DNA from: Affinundibacterium macrobrachii
GTDB lineage: Bacteria > Pseudomonadota > Gammaproteobacteria > Burkholderiales > Burkholderiaceae_D
Direction of reading: 5' to 3'
NCBI RefSeq assembly: GCF_014652415.1
Contig: NZ_BMYT01000001.1
Location: 1,049,352 to 1,113,351 of the forward strand
DNA: 64,000 nt
The position numbers were made by a program, and so were the translations under genes. Shown here piece by piece: positions 55,467 to 64,000 of this stretch (positions are counted from its first letter, which is position 1; the number at the start of each line of letters is the position of its first letter). The notes below the pieces were generated by a model that worked only from the letters and a program-made list of their open reading frames with translations, was not told the origin of the DNA and did no database searches.

Positions 55467-58079
55467 TTACAGCTTAGCAGTCAACCAAGCAGGCACCGCC
55501 GCCAAAGCCGCAGGCAAACCATCTGGATTGGTACCACCAGCCTGCGCCATATCTGGGCGACCACCACCTTTGCCACCTACTTGCTGCGCAACGAAATTGA
55601 CTAAATCACCCGCTTTCACTTTTGCAGTGCAATCAGCACTAACACCAGCGGTCAAACTCACCTTACCATCGATCACCGACGCCAATACCACTACCGCTGA
55701 TTTCAATTGATCTTTTAGACGCGTTACAGAATCGCGTAGCGCATTTGCATCAGCACCGTCTAGTGTTGCCACCAAGACTTTGACACCATTGATTTCTTCG
55801 GCCTGAGACAACATCGCATCAGCTTGGTTAGCCGCTAATTTTGACTTCAATGCGGCAACTTCTTTTTCCAGCGACTTCATTTGCTCTTGCCATTGATTCA
55901 AACGAGCACCGATGTCTTCTGGTTGTACTTTCATTGTTGCAGCTACTTGGCTGATACGCGCATTCATATCTTGTACCAGATTAAACGCAACCTCACCCGT
56001 CACCGCCTCAACTCGACGAATACCTGCAGCAATACCGCCCTCAGCTACGATCTTGAACAAACCGATATCGCCAGTGCGATGAACGTGAACACCACCGCAC
56101 AATTCGCGTGAAGTACCAATGTCTAAGACACGCACTTCGTCGCCATATTTTTCACCAAATAAAGCCATCGCGCCGTGTTTTACCGCGTCATCAAACGACA
56201 TCAATTGCGCTTGAGTCGCGACGTTCGCCAAAATTTCACGATTCACGATCACTTCAACTTGACGAATCTCATCAGCGGTCATTGGTGCATTATGGCTAAA
56301 GTCAAATCGCGTTTTTTCTGCGTCCACCAAAGAACCTTTTTGCGCTACGTGTGAACCTAATACTTCACGCAAGGCTTTGTGCATTAAATGCGTAGCGGAG
56401 TGATTACGAATCGTATGCGCACGTAATACTTTATCGACTTGCGCACTCACCGCATCACCGACTGTTAAGCTACCAGCACTTAAAGTACCATGATGACCAA
56501 ATACATCGGCTTGAATTTTCTGGGTATCAGCAACCGCAAAGGCCACAACGTTAGCAGCTTGCAACACACCCGCATCGCCACATTGACCGCCTGATTCCGC
56601 ATAGAATGGCGTGACATCCAATACAACAATAGCAGCTTGGCCGGCTTCAATTTTTTGTACCGCAGCACCATCGACGTACAGCGCAATCACTTTACTGTCA
56701 TAGCTCAATTGTTCGTAACCGACAAACTTAGATTTTTCACCGTTGTACTCGATCGCCGTGCTCATCTTGAATTTACCAGCAGCACGTGCCATCTGCTTTT
56801 GGTTTTCCATCGCGGCATCGAAACCAGCTTCATCCAATACCACGCCACGTTCGCGGCAAATATCGGCCGTCAAATCTAATGGGAAGCCATAAGTGTCATA
56901 CAGGGTAAACGCGGTATTGCCGTCGAGATTTTTGCTGTCTTTAGCAAGCGCCGCTTCCAAAATCTTCATGCCATGCTCAAGTGTTTCGCCGAAACGTTCT
57001 TCTTCTTGTTTCAACACTTGTGCAACACGCTCGCTAGCTTCAGCTAACTCTGGATACGCTGCGCCCATTTCTTTAACCAAGTCAGCAACTAATTTATAGA
57101 AAAATGGTTTAGTTTGGCCTAGCTTGTGACCGTGGCGTAATGCACGACGCGTAATACGACGCAATACGTAACCGCGACCTTCATTACCTGGAATAATGCC
57201 ATCAACAATCAAAAAGCCCGCGCAACGGATGTGGTCAGCAATGACTTTCAACGAGTTGTTGTTCAAATCGGTACAGCCCGTTTCACGCGCGGCTGCTTTA
57301 ATCAAAGCTTGGAAAGTGTCAATCTCGTAATTGGAATGAACATGCTGCAAAACCGCAGCGATGCGTTCCAAGCCCATGCCCGTATCTACACATGGTTTTG
57401 GCAACGGGTGCAAAACACCTTGTTCGTCTTTATTGAACTGCATGAAAACCAAGTTCCATACTTCGATAAAGCGATCACCGTTTTCGTCAGGAGAACCTGG
57501 AGGACCACCCCAAATTTCTGGGCCGTGATCATAGAAAATTTCACTGCACGGACCGCAAGGACCAGTATCTGCCATTTGCCAGAAGTTGTCAGAAGCGTAG
57601 CGCGCACCTTTGTTATCGCCGATACGAATGATGCGTTCAGCTGGCACACCAATTTCGTTTTTCCAAATATCGTAGGCTTCGTCGTCTTCTTGATAGACGG
57701 TGACCGTTAACTTCTCTTTTGGTAAGCCATAAGTAACCGTCAACAATTCCCAAGCATAGTTAATCGCATCACGCTTGAAATAATCACCAAAAGAAAAATT
57801 ACCTAACATTTCAAAGAAAGTATGGTGACGCGCAGTGTAACCAACATTTTCTAAATCATTATGCTTACCACCTGCACGTACACTACGTTGTGCTGTTGTT
57901 GCACGCGAATAGCTACGTTTATCTTGACCTAAAAATACATCTTTAAATTGGACCATGCCCGAATTAGTAAACAACAAAGTCGGATCATTACCTGGAACCA
58001 AGCTTGAGGAGCGGACAATGCTATGTCCTTTAGATTCGAAGAATTTGAGGAATTTTTCGCGAATTTCTGACGAGTTCAT
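55467..58079 (-). CDS. alaS: alanyl-tRNA synthetase
   Basis: About 870 residues, as in E. coli (876). It charges tRNA-Ala. N-terminal class II motifs appear in [29 protein letters not shown], and [26 protein letters not shown]. The editing domain has HSATHLMH and the zinc/editing Cys in CGGVHV. The C-terminal C-Ala domain ends [15 protein letters not shown]. The start [11 protein letters not shown] is family-typical; an in-frame ATG eight codons earlier is possible, and neither has a strong ribosome site. Confidence 0.97.
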   Translation of the reverse strand: MNSSEIREKFLKFFESKGHSIVRSSSLVPGNDPTLLFTNSGMVQFKDVFLGQDKRSYSRATTAQRSVRAGGKHNDLENVGYTARHHTFFEMLGNFSFGDYFKRDAINYAWELLTVTYGLPKEKLTVTVYQEDDEAYDIWKNEIGVPAERIIRIGDNKGARYASDNFWQMADTGPCGPCSEIFYDHGPEIWGGPPGSPDENGDRFIEVWNLVFMQFNKDEQGVLHPLPKPCVDTGMGLERIAAVLQHVHSNYEIDTFQALIKAAARETGCTDLNNNSLKVIADHIRCAGFLIVDGIIPGNEGRGYVLRRITRRALRHGHKLGQTKPFFYKLVADLVKEMGAAYPELAEASERVAQVLKQEEERFGETLEHGMKILEAALAKDSKNLDGNTAFTLYDTYGFPLDLTADICRERGVVLDEAGFDAAMENQKQMARAAGKFKMSTAIEYNGEKSKFVGYEQLSYDSKVIALYVDGAAVQKIEAGQAAIVVLDVTPFYAESGGQCGDAGVLQAANVVAFAVADTQKIQADVFGHHGTLSAGSLTVGDAVSAQVDKVLRAHTIRNHSATHLMHKALREVLGSHVAQKGSLVDAEKTRFDFSHNAPMTADEIRQVEVIVNREILANVATQAQLMSFDDAVKHGAMALFGEKYGDEVRVLDIGTSRELCGGVHVHRTGDIGLFKIVAEGGIAAGIRRVEAVTGEVAFNLVQDMNARISQVAATMKVQPEDIGARLNQWQEQMKSLEKEVAALKSKLAANQADAMLSQAEEINGVKVLVATLDGADANALRDSVTRLKDQLKSAVVVLASVIDGKVSLTAGVSADCTAKVKAGDLVNFVAQQVGGKGGGRPDMAQAGGTNPDGLPAALAAVPAWLTAKL

Positions 58080-58300
58080 AGTGTATTTAAAGGCAAAGGC
58101 CATGCAAAAAGTGAATTTAACCTTTGATTATACGTGAAGAAGCAAGCATTTTTCTTCTCGAAATAAAAAAGCCACTTAGTGCACACACTCGAACTCTTAC
58201 CAAGAATTTTACAAAACAAATGAATCAGTTTGCTGCTCAGATTAATTTACACTCAATCACAACGCTTTTTTATCCGCTGCGCAGGAGGCCAACTCCATAG

Positions 58301-59083
58301 CTAGTAGTTCTTCAATAACTTACTTAGAGAGCCATCTTTACTACCACGTTCGATTGCTTTGTCGATTCTCTCAATCACATCCTGAAATTGCTGTTTAGCG
58401 CTAGCAAAATGAATGGTATCAACAAAAATAGGATTCAAAGAAACGTTAAACCTACGCCCATTAAGCTCAGGATCGTTAAAACTTGCGATGATTTTTTCAT
58501 GCAGTGCTTGATCAATCTGATCGCGACTAATAAGACGATTGAACGGAATTAAAATCACGTCGCAGCGTTTAGTAAGCAATTTCTTAAATCGCTCTTGATA
58601 AGACAAATAATCTTCTTGAACGGTAAACACCACATTGCGTGCGCGTTCATACTCGAGACCATGAGAGATTCCAACACTCGCCACGACGACTTTGTTTTTC
58701 AAATCATTAAGATCAGCGATCTGCGCATTTTCTTCGCCATAAGAGATCGCCCACAATGGAAAACTTAACACCGGTGCCGAGTAACGATATTGCGCTAATC
58801 GTTCAATGGATTTTGAAAACCCGTAGATGATTCCCTCACCTCTTAGCACTTCTCGTTGCGCACGCTTCCAAGGCAAAGTCACGATAGAAAATTTTACATG
58901 AGCTTGACGCTCAAAGTAATCAAAAACTCGCAAGACTTCTGGAGTGATGGGAATGTGCTTACCTTTTCCGTCGATATTTTCCGGGTAATACAACTTAATC
59001 TGACGAAGCGTTTCCGCTTCAGACTGACCATTGACGAGATAAAGGCAGGAGACAAGTAACAGGTGCAAAAGGAAATGACGCAT
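58301..59083 (-). CDS. orphan solute-binding-protein-like periplasmic protein
   Basis: 260 residues. A signal peptide (MRHFLLHLLLVSCLYLVNGQSEAE) opens it. The body matches family-3 extracellular solute-binding proteins: KLYYPENIDGKGK, TLPWKRAQREVLRGEGIIYGFS, and DVILIPFNRL. Such single proteins without permease often act as sensors or are vestigial. No ABC permease or ATPase is nearby. The start chosen gives the signal peptide. Function unknown. Confidence 0.78.
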   Translation of the reverse strand: MRHFLLHLLLVSCLYLVNGQSEAETLRQIKLYYPENIDGKGKHIPITPEVLRVFDYFERQAHVKFSIVTLPWKRAQREVLRGEGIIYGFSKSIERLAQYRYSAPVLSFPLWAISYGEENAQIADLNDLKNKVVVASVGISHGLEYERARNVVFTVQEDYLSYQERFKKLLTKRCDVILIPFNRLISRDQIDQALHEKIIASFNDPELNGRRFNVSLNPIFVDTIHFASAKQQFQDVIERIDKAIERGSKDGSLSKLLKNY

Positions 59084-59399
59084 AAATAGGATGAATATGA
59101 TGAAAAATTCAGCACTAACAGGATGCGTCGAGTATCAACGATTTTTATCTTTTACCCAAGAAAATATTTCCACACCACATCAAAATTACCACAACACTTT
59201 CTTATTTTTCAATGCAAATTGATCTCGCTTAAGCTTAATTAATCGAGATCAAATTTTGCTCACTTCACTCAAGCTAGTTTAAGAAGTACATGAACCATAA
59301 GCAATTGGGGCATTGCAAGCTTTTATTGCAATGGATTTCAGCTAGTTAACAGGCTGAAATCCAGCCGATTAATCTGCGTAATCTGTGTAATTTTCACAT
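59084..59399. other. spacer with two consecutive hairpins
   Basis: About 315 bases. CATTGCAA pairs with TTGCAATG (59311-59333) and GGATTTCAGC with GCTGAAATCC (59333-59362), sharing one base. They lie 40-90 bases downstream of the small secreted protein gene on the minus strand and lack a T-run. No coding frame recognised. Confidence 0.55.
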
Positions 59400-59735
59400 T
59401 CAATGCACATCACGATCGTTGTGCTTCTTGCGATAGATTTTTCGGCTAGTCCGATTTTCTTGTGCATGCAGTTTAGCGCGCTCTGCATCTGTGACGACGC
59501 CGTCTGCTTTGGCTGCACGTTTGTCAGCCTGGATCTTCGCCTCCCGCAATTCTAAGTTCGCAGTCTCTTTCGCAGTTAGTTCCCCTGAACGTACACCATC
59601 AGCAATACGCTTTTGCTGTTGAATTTGTCGTTTAGTGATGTTTGGTGTCGCGGCTTCTTGCGCGAACGTGCTTACTGGAATCAAAGTAATCAAACCAGTT
59701 GCGAGTAATCCAGAAATAATTTGTGCTGTTTTCAT
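59400..59735 (-). CDS. small secreted protein with DGxVTxxER motif
   Basis: About 112 residues. A signal peptide (MKTAQIISGLLATGLITLIPVSTFAQE) is clear. The mature part is highly charged and helical: RQIQQQKRIADGVRSGELTA, then ADGVVTDAERAKLHAQENRTS and a His/Lys-rich end IYRKKHNDRDVH. Similar unnamed proteins occur in many proteobacteria; the ADGVVTDAER segment recalls an EF-hand-like or TerB-like turn. Metal binding is conceivable but not shown. The ATG used has AAAGGA six bases upstream; a neighbouring ATG is nearly equivalent. Confidence 0.75.
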   Translation of the reverse strand: MKTAQIISGLLATGLITLIPVSTFAQEAATPNITKRQIQQQKRIADGVRSGELTAKETANLELREAKIQADKRAAKADGVVTDAERAKLHAQENRTSRKIYRKKHNDRDVH

Positions 59736-59915
59736 CATGTATCCTTTACACATTGTGAATTCAAATACGCTGTAATTTGGGTATTCAATTTGTCGTTCAT
59801 TCGATAAGACACTTATCGAGCTATGCAAATCAAATTGCATGGGACTATAACGTTATCCGAATCGATTTGACGACGACATTTTTGTAAAGGAAGTAAGTGT
59901 TTGTAACAAGGCAGC

Positions 59916-60662
59916 TTAGCCAGGAAAATCAGCTGGAATTAAATCAATTCTATCGGTGCAAAAGCCATCAACGCCCCATGACAAAATTTGCCTCGCTCGC
60001 TCGACCGAATTTACCGTGTAACAAAAAAGACCATACCCAGCTTGCTTTATTTGCGTCGCCCACTCTGGCGTTAAGTTTTCATGATTAGTATGCAGCGCTA
60101 CAGCTTCCAATGTATTTAACGACTGCTGCCAAGTTGGCTCATAACTGTCCATCAAAAAGCCACGTGCAATTTCTGGTGCTTGTTGCTGAGCGCTGCGCAA
60201 TGCATCATAAGAAAACGACGAAAACAATGGTGGAATCGCCTGCGCTCCACATTCGCGCATGAGTTCTTGGGTCAGAGCGGCAACAACGGTACCAGTCACA
60301 GCCTCAAATCCTGGGGCTGGCTTAATTTCTACATTCATCCAAATTTGATGTTTCTGGCAAAATCGGAAAACTTCTTCATAACTTGGTACTCGCACATCAG
60401 AAAATGCAGAGTCAAACCAAGATCCTGCATCCATTTTTAACAACTCTTCTGCAGAAGTTGCTGCGACTTCACCACTCGCTTGAATTGTGCGTCCAAATTC
60501 AGAATCATGCATAAGCACCGGAATTTCGTCCTTGGATAGCATCACATCAAATTCGACCGCGCGATATCCATGACTAAATCCGCAAGCCATCGCGGCCAAA
60601 GTATTTTCGGGAGCGAGACTTCCACCACCTCGGTGCGCTACAATTTTAGGATATGGCCACAT
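59916..60662 (-). CDS. ugpQ: glycerophosphodiester phosphodiesterase, UgpQ-like
   Basis: 248 residues, no signal peptide, so cytoplasmic UgpQ type rather than periplasmic GlpQ. It hydrolyses glycerophosphodiesters to glycerol-3-phosphate. Catalytic features: VAHRGGGSLAPENT with the two active-site His region, EFDVMLSKDEIPVLMHD, and NVEIKP. C-terminal CYTVNSVERARQILSWGVDGFCTD is typical. Divergent from the CoA-transferase gene across 56 bases. Confidence 0.93.
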   Translation of the reverse strand: MWPYPKIVAHRGGGSLAPENTLAAMACGFSHGYRAVEFDVMLSKDEIPVLMHDSEFGRTIQASGEVAATSAEELLKMDAGSWFDSAFSDVRVPSYEEVFRFCQKHQIWMNVEIKPAPGFEAVTGTVVAALTQELMRECGAQAIPPLFSSFSYDALRSAQQQAPEIARGFLMDSYEPTWQQSLNTLEAVALHTNHENLTPEWATQIKQAGYGLFCYTVNSVERARQILSWGVDGFCTDRIDLIPADFPG

Positions 60663-60718
60663 TAGCTACTCTCCATCAATAGAATAAGAAAACTTCAAGA
60701 ATCCATCATCAACACGAC

Positions 60719-61969
60719 ATGCAAAACTCTACACCACCACCTTCACAAAAGTCAGCACTTGGGCACATTCGCGTATTAGATCTAAGCCGTGTCTTAGCCG
60801 GACCATGGTGTTCACAAAATTTAGCAGATCTTGGTGCCGAAGTGATTAAAATTGAACGCCCAAGCGGAGGCGACGACACTCGTCAATGGGGACCGCCTTA
60901 CCTCCGTGATGCAGACGGCAATAATACAAGTGAAGCAGCATACTACCTATGCGCAAATCGAGGGAAACGCGCGATCACGGTTGATATTTCTACGCCACAA
61001 GGACAAGAGATTATCCGAGAATTGGCAAAGCAATCTGATGTCGTCATTGAAAACTACAAAGTTGATCAGCTGAAAAAATACGGCTTAGATTATGCATCAT
61101 TAAAGCAAGTAAAAACTGATCTCATTTACTGCTCCATAACGGGCTTTGGACAAACTGGGCCTTATGCGCATCGGGCTGGATATGACTTCATCATCCAAGG
61201 TATGGGCGGCCTGATGTCGCTCACAGGCGAGCGTGATGAATTGGCGGGAGGTGGCCCACAAAAAGCCGGCGTCGCAATTACAGATTTAATGACAGGCATG
61301 TACGCCACGGTCGCCATCTTGGCGGCACTTAGCCATCGTGACCGATGCGGTGAAGGGCAATACATTGATATGGCTTTGCTCGATGTTCAAGTCGCGATGC
61401 TGGCCAACATGGGATCAAATTACCTCACTAGCGGCAACGCACCAAAACGTTGGGGCAATGCACATCCGAATATCGTTCCGTATCAAAGCTTTACAACTTC
61501 AGACAGCCACATCATCGTCGCCGCTGGCAATGATGCGCAGTATCAAAAATTTGTACAAATTGGCGGCATGCCAGAATTAGCCGATGACGATCGCTTTATC
61601 AGTAATCCACTACGCGTAAAACATCGCGATCTTTTGGTGCCGATATTAGCAGACATGGTCCGACGAAAATCCAAGCAAGAATGGATCGACTCTTTAGAAT
61701 CGGCTGGAGTCCCTTGCGGGCCAATTAATAATTTAGAGGAAGTCTTTCAAGATCCGCAAGTAATAGCTCGCCAATTGCAGCGTGAACTGCCACATCCAAC
61801 TGCAGGCTCAGTTCCCTTAGTTGCTAATCCAATTCGCATGTCTGCAACACCAATCGAATACCAAAATCCACCGCCCTTGCTCAGCGAACATACCACCACG
61901 TGTTTGCGTGATTTACTTCATTTCGATGATGAAAAAATCGCAAAATTGAAACGCGATGGGATTATTTAA
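60719..61969 (+). CDS. CaiB/BaiF-family CoA-transferase
   Basis: 416 residues. Class III CoA-transferases move CoA between carboxylic acids. Motifs are clear: VLDLSRVLAGPWCSQNLADLGAEVIKIE at the start, the catalytic Asp in DVVIENYKVDQLKKYGLDYASL region, QTGPYAHRAGYDFIIQGMGGLMSLTG and AGVPCGPINNLEEVFQDPQV. The substrate is not identified; members include formyl-, succinyl- and carnitine-CoA transferases. Alone on its strand. Confidence 0.93.
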   Translation: MQNSTPPPSQKSALGHIRVLDLSRVLAGPWCSQNLADLGAEVIKIERPSGGDDTRQWGPPYLRDADGNNTSEAAYYLCANRGKRAITVDISTPQGQEIIRELAKQSDVVIENYKVDQLKKYGLDYASLKQVKTDLIYCSITGFGQTGPYAHRAGYDFIIQGMGGLMSLTGERDELAGGGPQKAGVAITDLMTGMYATVAILAALSHRDRCGEGQYIDMALLDVQVAMLANMGSNYLTSGNAPKRWGNAHPNIVPYQSFTTSDSHIIVAAGNDAQYQKFVQIGGMPELADDDRFISNPLRVKHRDLLVPILADMVRRKSKQEWIDSLESAGVPCGPINNLEEVFQDPQVIARQLQRELPHPTAGSVPLVANPIRMSATPIEYQNPPPLLSEHTTTCLRDLLHFDDEKIAKLKRDGII

Positions 61970-62149
61970 CTCTCCCCACAGTATCGATCAGTAATACCGA
62001 GCAAAATCAACTGCGGATATGCCCTAAACACAGGTCAACTAAGCATCTTGTCACGGCGTTAGATCAGCAATTGTTTCAGACTTACCAGAGTTACTGGCCT
62101 GTCTGAACATTGACTTAGCCAAGATTCCAATCAAATTAATGGAAATATC

Positions 62150-62758
62150 ATGCGAAAAATTGCTCTTATTGCCGCTGTACTGGTACTCACTCAACTAACT
62201 GGATGCGTCGTGCATCGATATCGATCCGAGCCAGTACGAGATTACAACGCAAATTACTCCAGCTACAACACACAATATCCTAGAGCTTATCAAGAGCAAT
62301 ACACAACTAGATACTCAAACCAGTATAGCGAACAATATTCGTCAACCTACCAAGAAGAAGTAGCGCAAATTGTTGATATTCGCAATATCAGCGAAGTACG
62401 CGAAAGTAGCGGTGGCGGTGCAGTGGTTGGTGCGATTTTGGGCGGTATTATTGGTAATCAAATTGGTAGAAGTGACGACCACTCCTCGTACCGTGGTCGC
62501 GGTTACAGCCGCCATCGCGGCCGCGGTCATGACAATGATGGGGCACGTGCTGTTGCGACGGTAGGTGGTGCGATCATCGGTGGTGTCATCGGTAATGAAC
62601 TGGATCGTGGCACGAGTGAACAACGCGTTGTCACTGAAGTTACCATACGTCTGAATAATGGACAAACTCAGATCGTACAAATGAATAATCCTGGTCAATT
62701 TCGTGTTGGCGATCGAGTCAGAGTCAGTTATCGCAGTGGACGTTGGTTGATTATGTAA
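62150..62758 (+). CDS. glycine-zipper 2TM lipoprotein (SlyB/RcsF-like) with Tyr-rich segment
   Basis: 202 residues. A lipobox is visible (LTGC, about residues 16-19), so it is an outer-membrane lipoprotein. Then comes a Tyr/Gln/Ser-rich stretch (about 30-70), then glycine-zipper pair GGGAVVGAILGGIIGNQIG and GGAIIGGVIGNELDRG, separated by an Arg/Gly/His region. It ends with an SH3-like VTEVTIRLNNGQTQIVQMNNPGQFRVGDRVRVSY. 17-kDa surface-antigen family members like this stabilise envelopes. Terminator follows. Confidence 0.87.
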   Translation: MRKIALIAAVLVLTQLTGCVVHRYRSEPVRDYNANYSSYNTQYPRAYQEQYTTRYSNQYSEQYSSTYQEEVAQIVDIRNISEVRESSGGGAVVGAILGGIIGNQIGRSDDHSSYRGRGYSRHRGRGHDNDGARAVATVGGAIIGGVIGNELDRGTSEQRVVTEVTIRLNNGQTQIVQMNNPGQFRVGDRVRVSYRSGRWLIM

Positions 62759-62825
62759 GCTGTCAACATTGCTATCCAATTAGCGACAGAGATAAGACAC
62801 AAACTCACAGATTCGTATTGAGAAT

Positions 62826-62867
62826 GAAAAAGCGCCATGTGAAAATTTTCACATGGCGCTTTTTTTG
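62826..62867. terminator. bidirectional terminator
   Basis: AGCGCCATGTGAAAA pairs with TTTTCACATGGCGCT, with A-run before and seven T after. Serves the lipoprotein gene and the convergent M16 peptidase gene. Confidence 0.93.
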
Positions 62868-62971
62868 TAGCTCTAAACAAGTTGAAACGGATAAAACAAA
62901 CTCAACTCAGCGCAAAAAAAATGCGAACAGTGTAGTTTCAGCCAATTTTCAATCTTGTGCTCAAGCAGTAC

Positions 62972-64000
62972 TTACTTAGCAGCAGCTTTTTTCGCAGCAC
63001 CTGCAAAGTCACCCGCGTAGTAATGTCCAATACGTTCCGGCGTAATGAATTTACGGATTGCTGCATTCACCTGATCCAAAGTCAAGGCAGCGATTTTCGC
63101 ATCTAACTCTGCATCAAATGCCATGCTACGTCCCAAGAATAATTGACTACGCAAAGCACCTGCCAAGGCTGGATCTTGCGCACGACGCAAAGCATAGGTT
63201 TGTGCCAAAGCTTGTTTCGCATCTGCCAACTCGGTCGCGGTAATACCATCTTTAACAAATAAGTTCAGCTCTTCTTTGATCGCATTTTGCAAACGCTCTA
63301 AATTCTGCGGTGCAAACATCGCATACAAAGTTAAACCAGCTGTTTTGTCTAAAGCAGGAACTGAAACAGCACTGCCTACACCGTAGCTGATCCCCTCTTT
63401 CTGACGGATACGACCAAATAAACGTGACTTAATACCACCACCCAAAACGTTATCAGCAACTAATAAAGCTGGGTACTCAGGTGCTTGATCATTCAATTCA
63501 AATGGCAAATCGCCTAAGTAAAATGCATTTGCCTTATCTGGTGTTTCCAACTTAATTGAGGCACTTTCCGCAGCTACAGGCAAACTAGGCGCACGTGTGA
63601 ATTTCGCAGGGCTATTCCAGTCACCAATCACTTTTGCCAACTGCGCTTTTACTGCTGGCGCATCAAAATCACCGACCAAAGTGAATTCAGCAGCGCTGGC
63701 ACCGTAAAAGTTTTTATAAAAATCTTTTACCGCATCTAACTTAATCGCGCTGTATTCTGCGATACCGTCATCAATCGATGCTGCATAACGCACATCGCCT
63801 TTTTTGTACGGTGCGTTTTTCTTCACCTTCATTGCCTCTGATGCAGCAGTTTGTGGTTCGCTACGAGAACTTTCGAGAGCAGATAAGTTCTCCTTTACCA
63901 ACAACTCAAACTCAGATTGTGGGAATGTTGGAGCACGCAAAACTTCACGCATGATATCTAATAAGGCAGGCAAATTCGCGCGCACAGTTTCGAAAGAAAT
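62972..64000 (-). CDS. M16-family zinc peptidase, C-terminal part (5' end outside window)
   Basis: The frame is open across the window edge, so the true start lies beyond it; a GTG at 63985 is not the start. What remains (about 343 residues) is the C-terminal region of an insulinase-family protein: LDIMREVLRAPTFPQSEFELL, YGASAAEFTLVGDFDAPAVKAQL, LGGGIKSRLFGRIRQKEGISYGVGSA and ALAQTYALRRAQDPALAGAL. In a pitrilysin-like fold this half usually lacks the HXXEH motif but carries an R/Y substrate site. Whether it is a proteolytic or inactive partner cannot be told here. Confidence 0.88.
   Translation of the reverse strand: MSFETVRANLPALLDIMREVLRAPTFPQSEFELLVKENLSALESSRSEPQTAASEAMKVKKNAPYKKGDVRYAASIDDGIAEYSAIKLDAVKDFYKNFYGASAAEFTLVGDFDAPAVKAQLAKVIGDWNSPAKFTRAPSLPVAAESASIKLETPDKANAFYLGDLPFELNDQAPEYPALLVADNVLGGGIKSRLFGRIRQKEGISYGVGSAVSVPALDKTAGLTLYAMFAPQNLERLQNAIKEELNLFVKDGITATELADAKQALAQTYALRRAQDPALAGALRSQLFLGRSMAFDAELDAKIAALTLDQVNAAIRKFITPERIGHYYAGDFAGAAKKAAAK

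Noticed and set aside
1-64000. CRISPR array, prophage, insertion sequence, tRNA or rRNA
   Set aside because: No regularly spaced repeats, transposase, integrase, phage structural genes or clover-leaf tRNA sequence were seen on either strand.

Overview
The window is chromosomal DNA of a Gram-negative betaproteobacterium. Best inference: Burkholderiales, probably Oxalobacteraceae and close to Undibacterium. Supporting features: the arginine-type EF-P (R32) next to its rhamnosyltransferase EarP; the rpsP-rimM-trmD-rplS block; the gloB/methyltransferase/rnhA trio; a TonB-ExbB-ExbD-ExbD set whose ExbB carries a cleavable signal peptide; a phasin-like protein; and fairly AT-rich DNA (judged by eye, not counted). 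Species cannot be proven from this sequence alone. No rRNA, tRNA, CRISPR array, prophage, integron or insertion sequence was recognised; this is mostly ordinary core and near-core genome.

Layout. 1-6.2 kb: a partial DUF2799 lipoprotein, an MsbA-like ABC exporter, a secreted amidohydrolase and an MltD-type lytic transglycosylase. 6.2-10.4 kb: the Ton energy-transduction operon and a TPR protein, all on the minus strand. 10.4-13 kb: a gene-poor stretch around fabI. 13-18.3 kb: rhlE-like helicase, selD, transaldolase, a small paralogous protein, a WbuC-type cupin and a MazG-like pyrophosphohydrolase. 18.5-25 kb: phasin-like protein, a two-subunit molybdenum hydroxylase, a DUF4124 protein, an exported methyltransferase-fold protein and an HDOD protein. 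25.2-31.4 kb: a YcgR/AlkB operon, then a LiaI/LiaF-like pair followed by a LytS/LytTR two-component system and an orphan ParB-like protein. 31.5-41.9 kb: parvulin, DUF1993, DUF2726, ribA, a PadR/HAAS pair, ilvD, the second paralogue, an EamA transporter, OsmC and pirin. 41.9-50.7 kb: rnhA, gloB, earP-efp, an AmpE/CobD-like protein, a Nudix hydrolase, the rplS-trmD-rimM-rpsP block and a TM2 protein. 50.8-64 kb: acyl-CoA dehydrogenase with etfBA, a TusA-like protein, alaS, a periplasmic binding protein, a small secreted protein, ugpQ-like GDPD, a CaiB/BaiF CoA-transferase, a glycine-zipper lipoprotein and a partial M16 peptidase.

Working together. The acyl-CoA dehydrogenase would pass electrons to EtfAB. 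EarP would rhamnosylate R32 of the adjacent EF-P. TonB-ExbBD powers outer-membrane receptors that lie elsewhere. The LiaF-like proteins with LytS/LytTR look like an envelope-stress sensing module, and PadR with the HAAS membrane protein looks like another small envelope regulator. Convergent genes are separated by clear stem-loop terminators.

The least ordinary signals are: the two diverged copies of a small protein of unknown function about 22 kb apart; a nested perfect inverted repeat before the LytS gene; a TetR-style palindrome in front of etfBA; a REPIN-like element between etfA and the acyl-CoA dehydrogenase; a 12-bp tandem repeat upstream of the transglycosylase gene; and a methyltransferase fold that carries a signal peptide. 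None of these by itself shows a new biological system.
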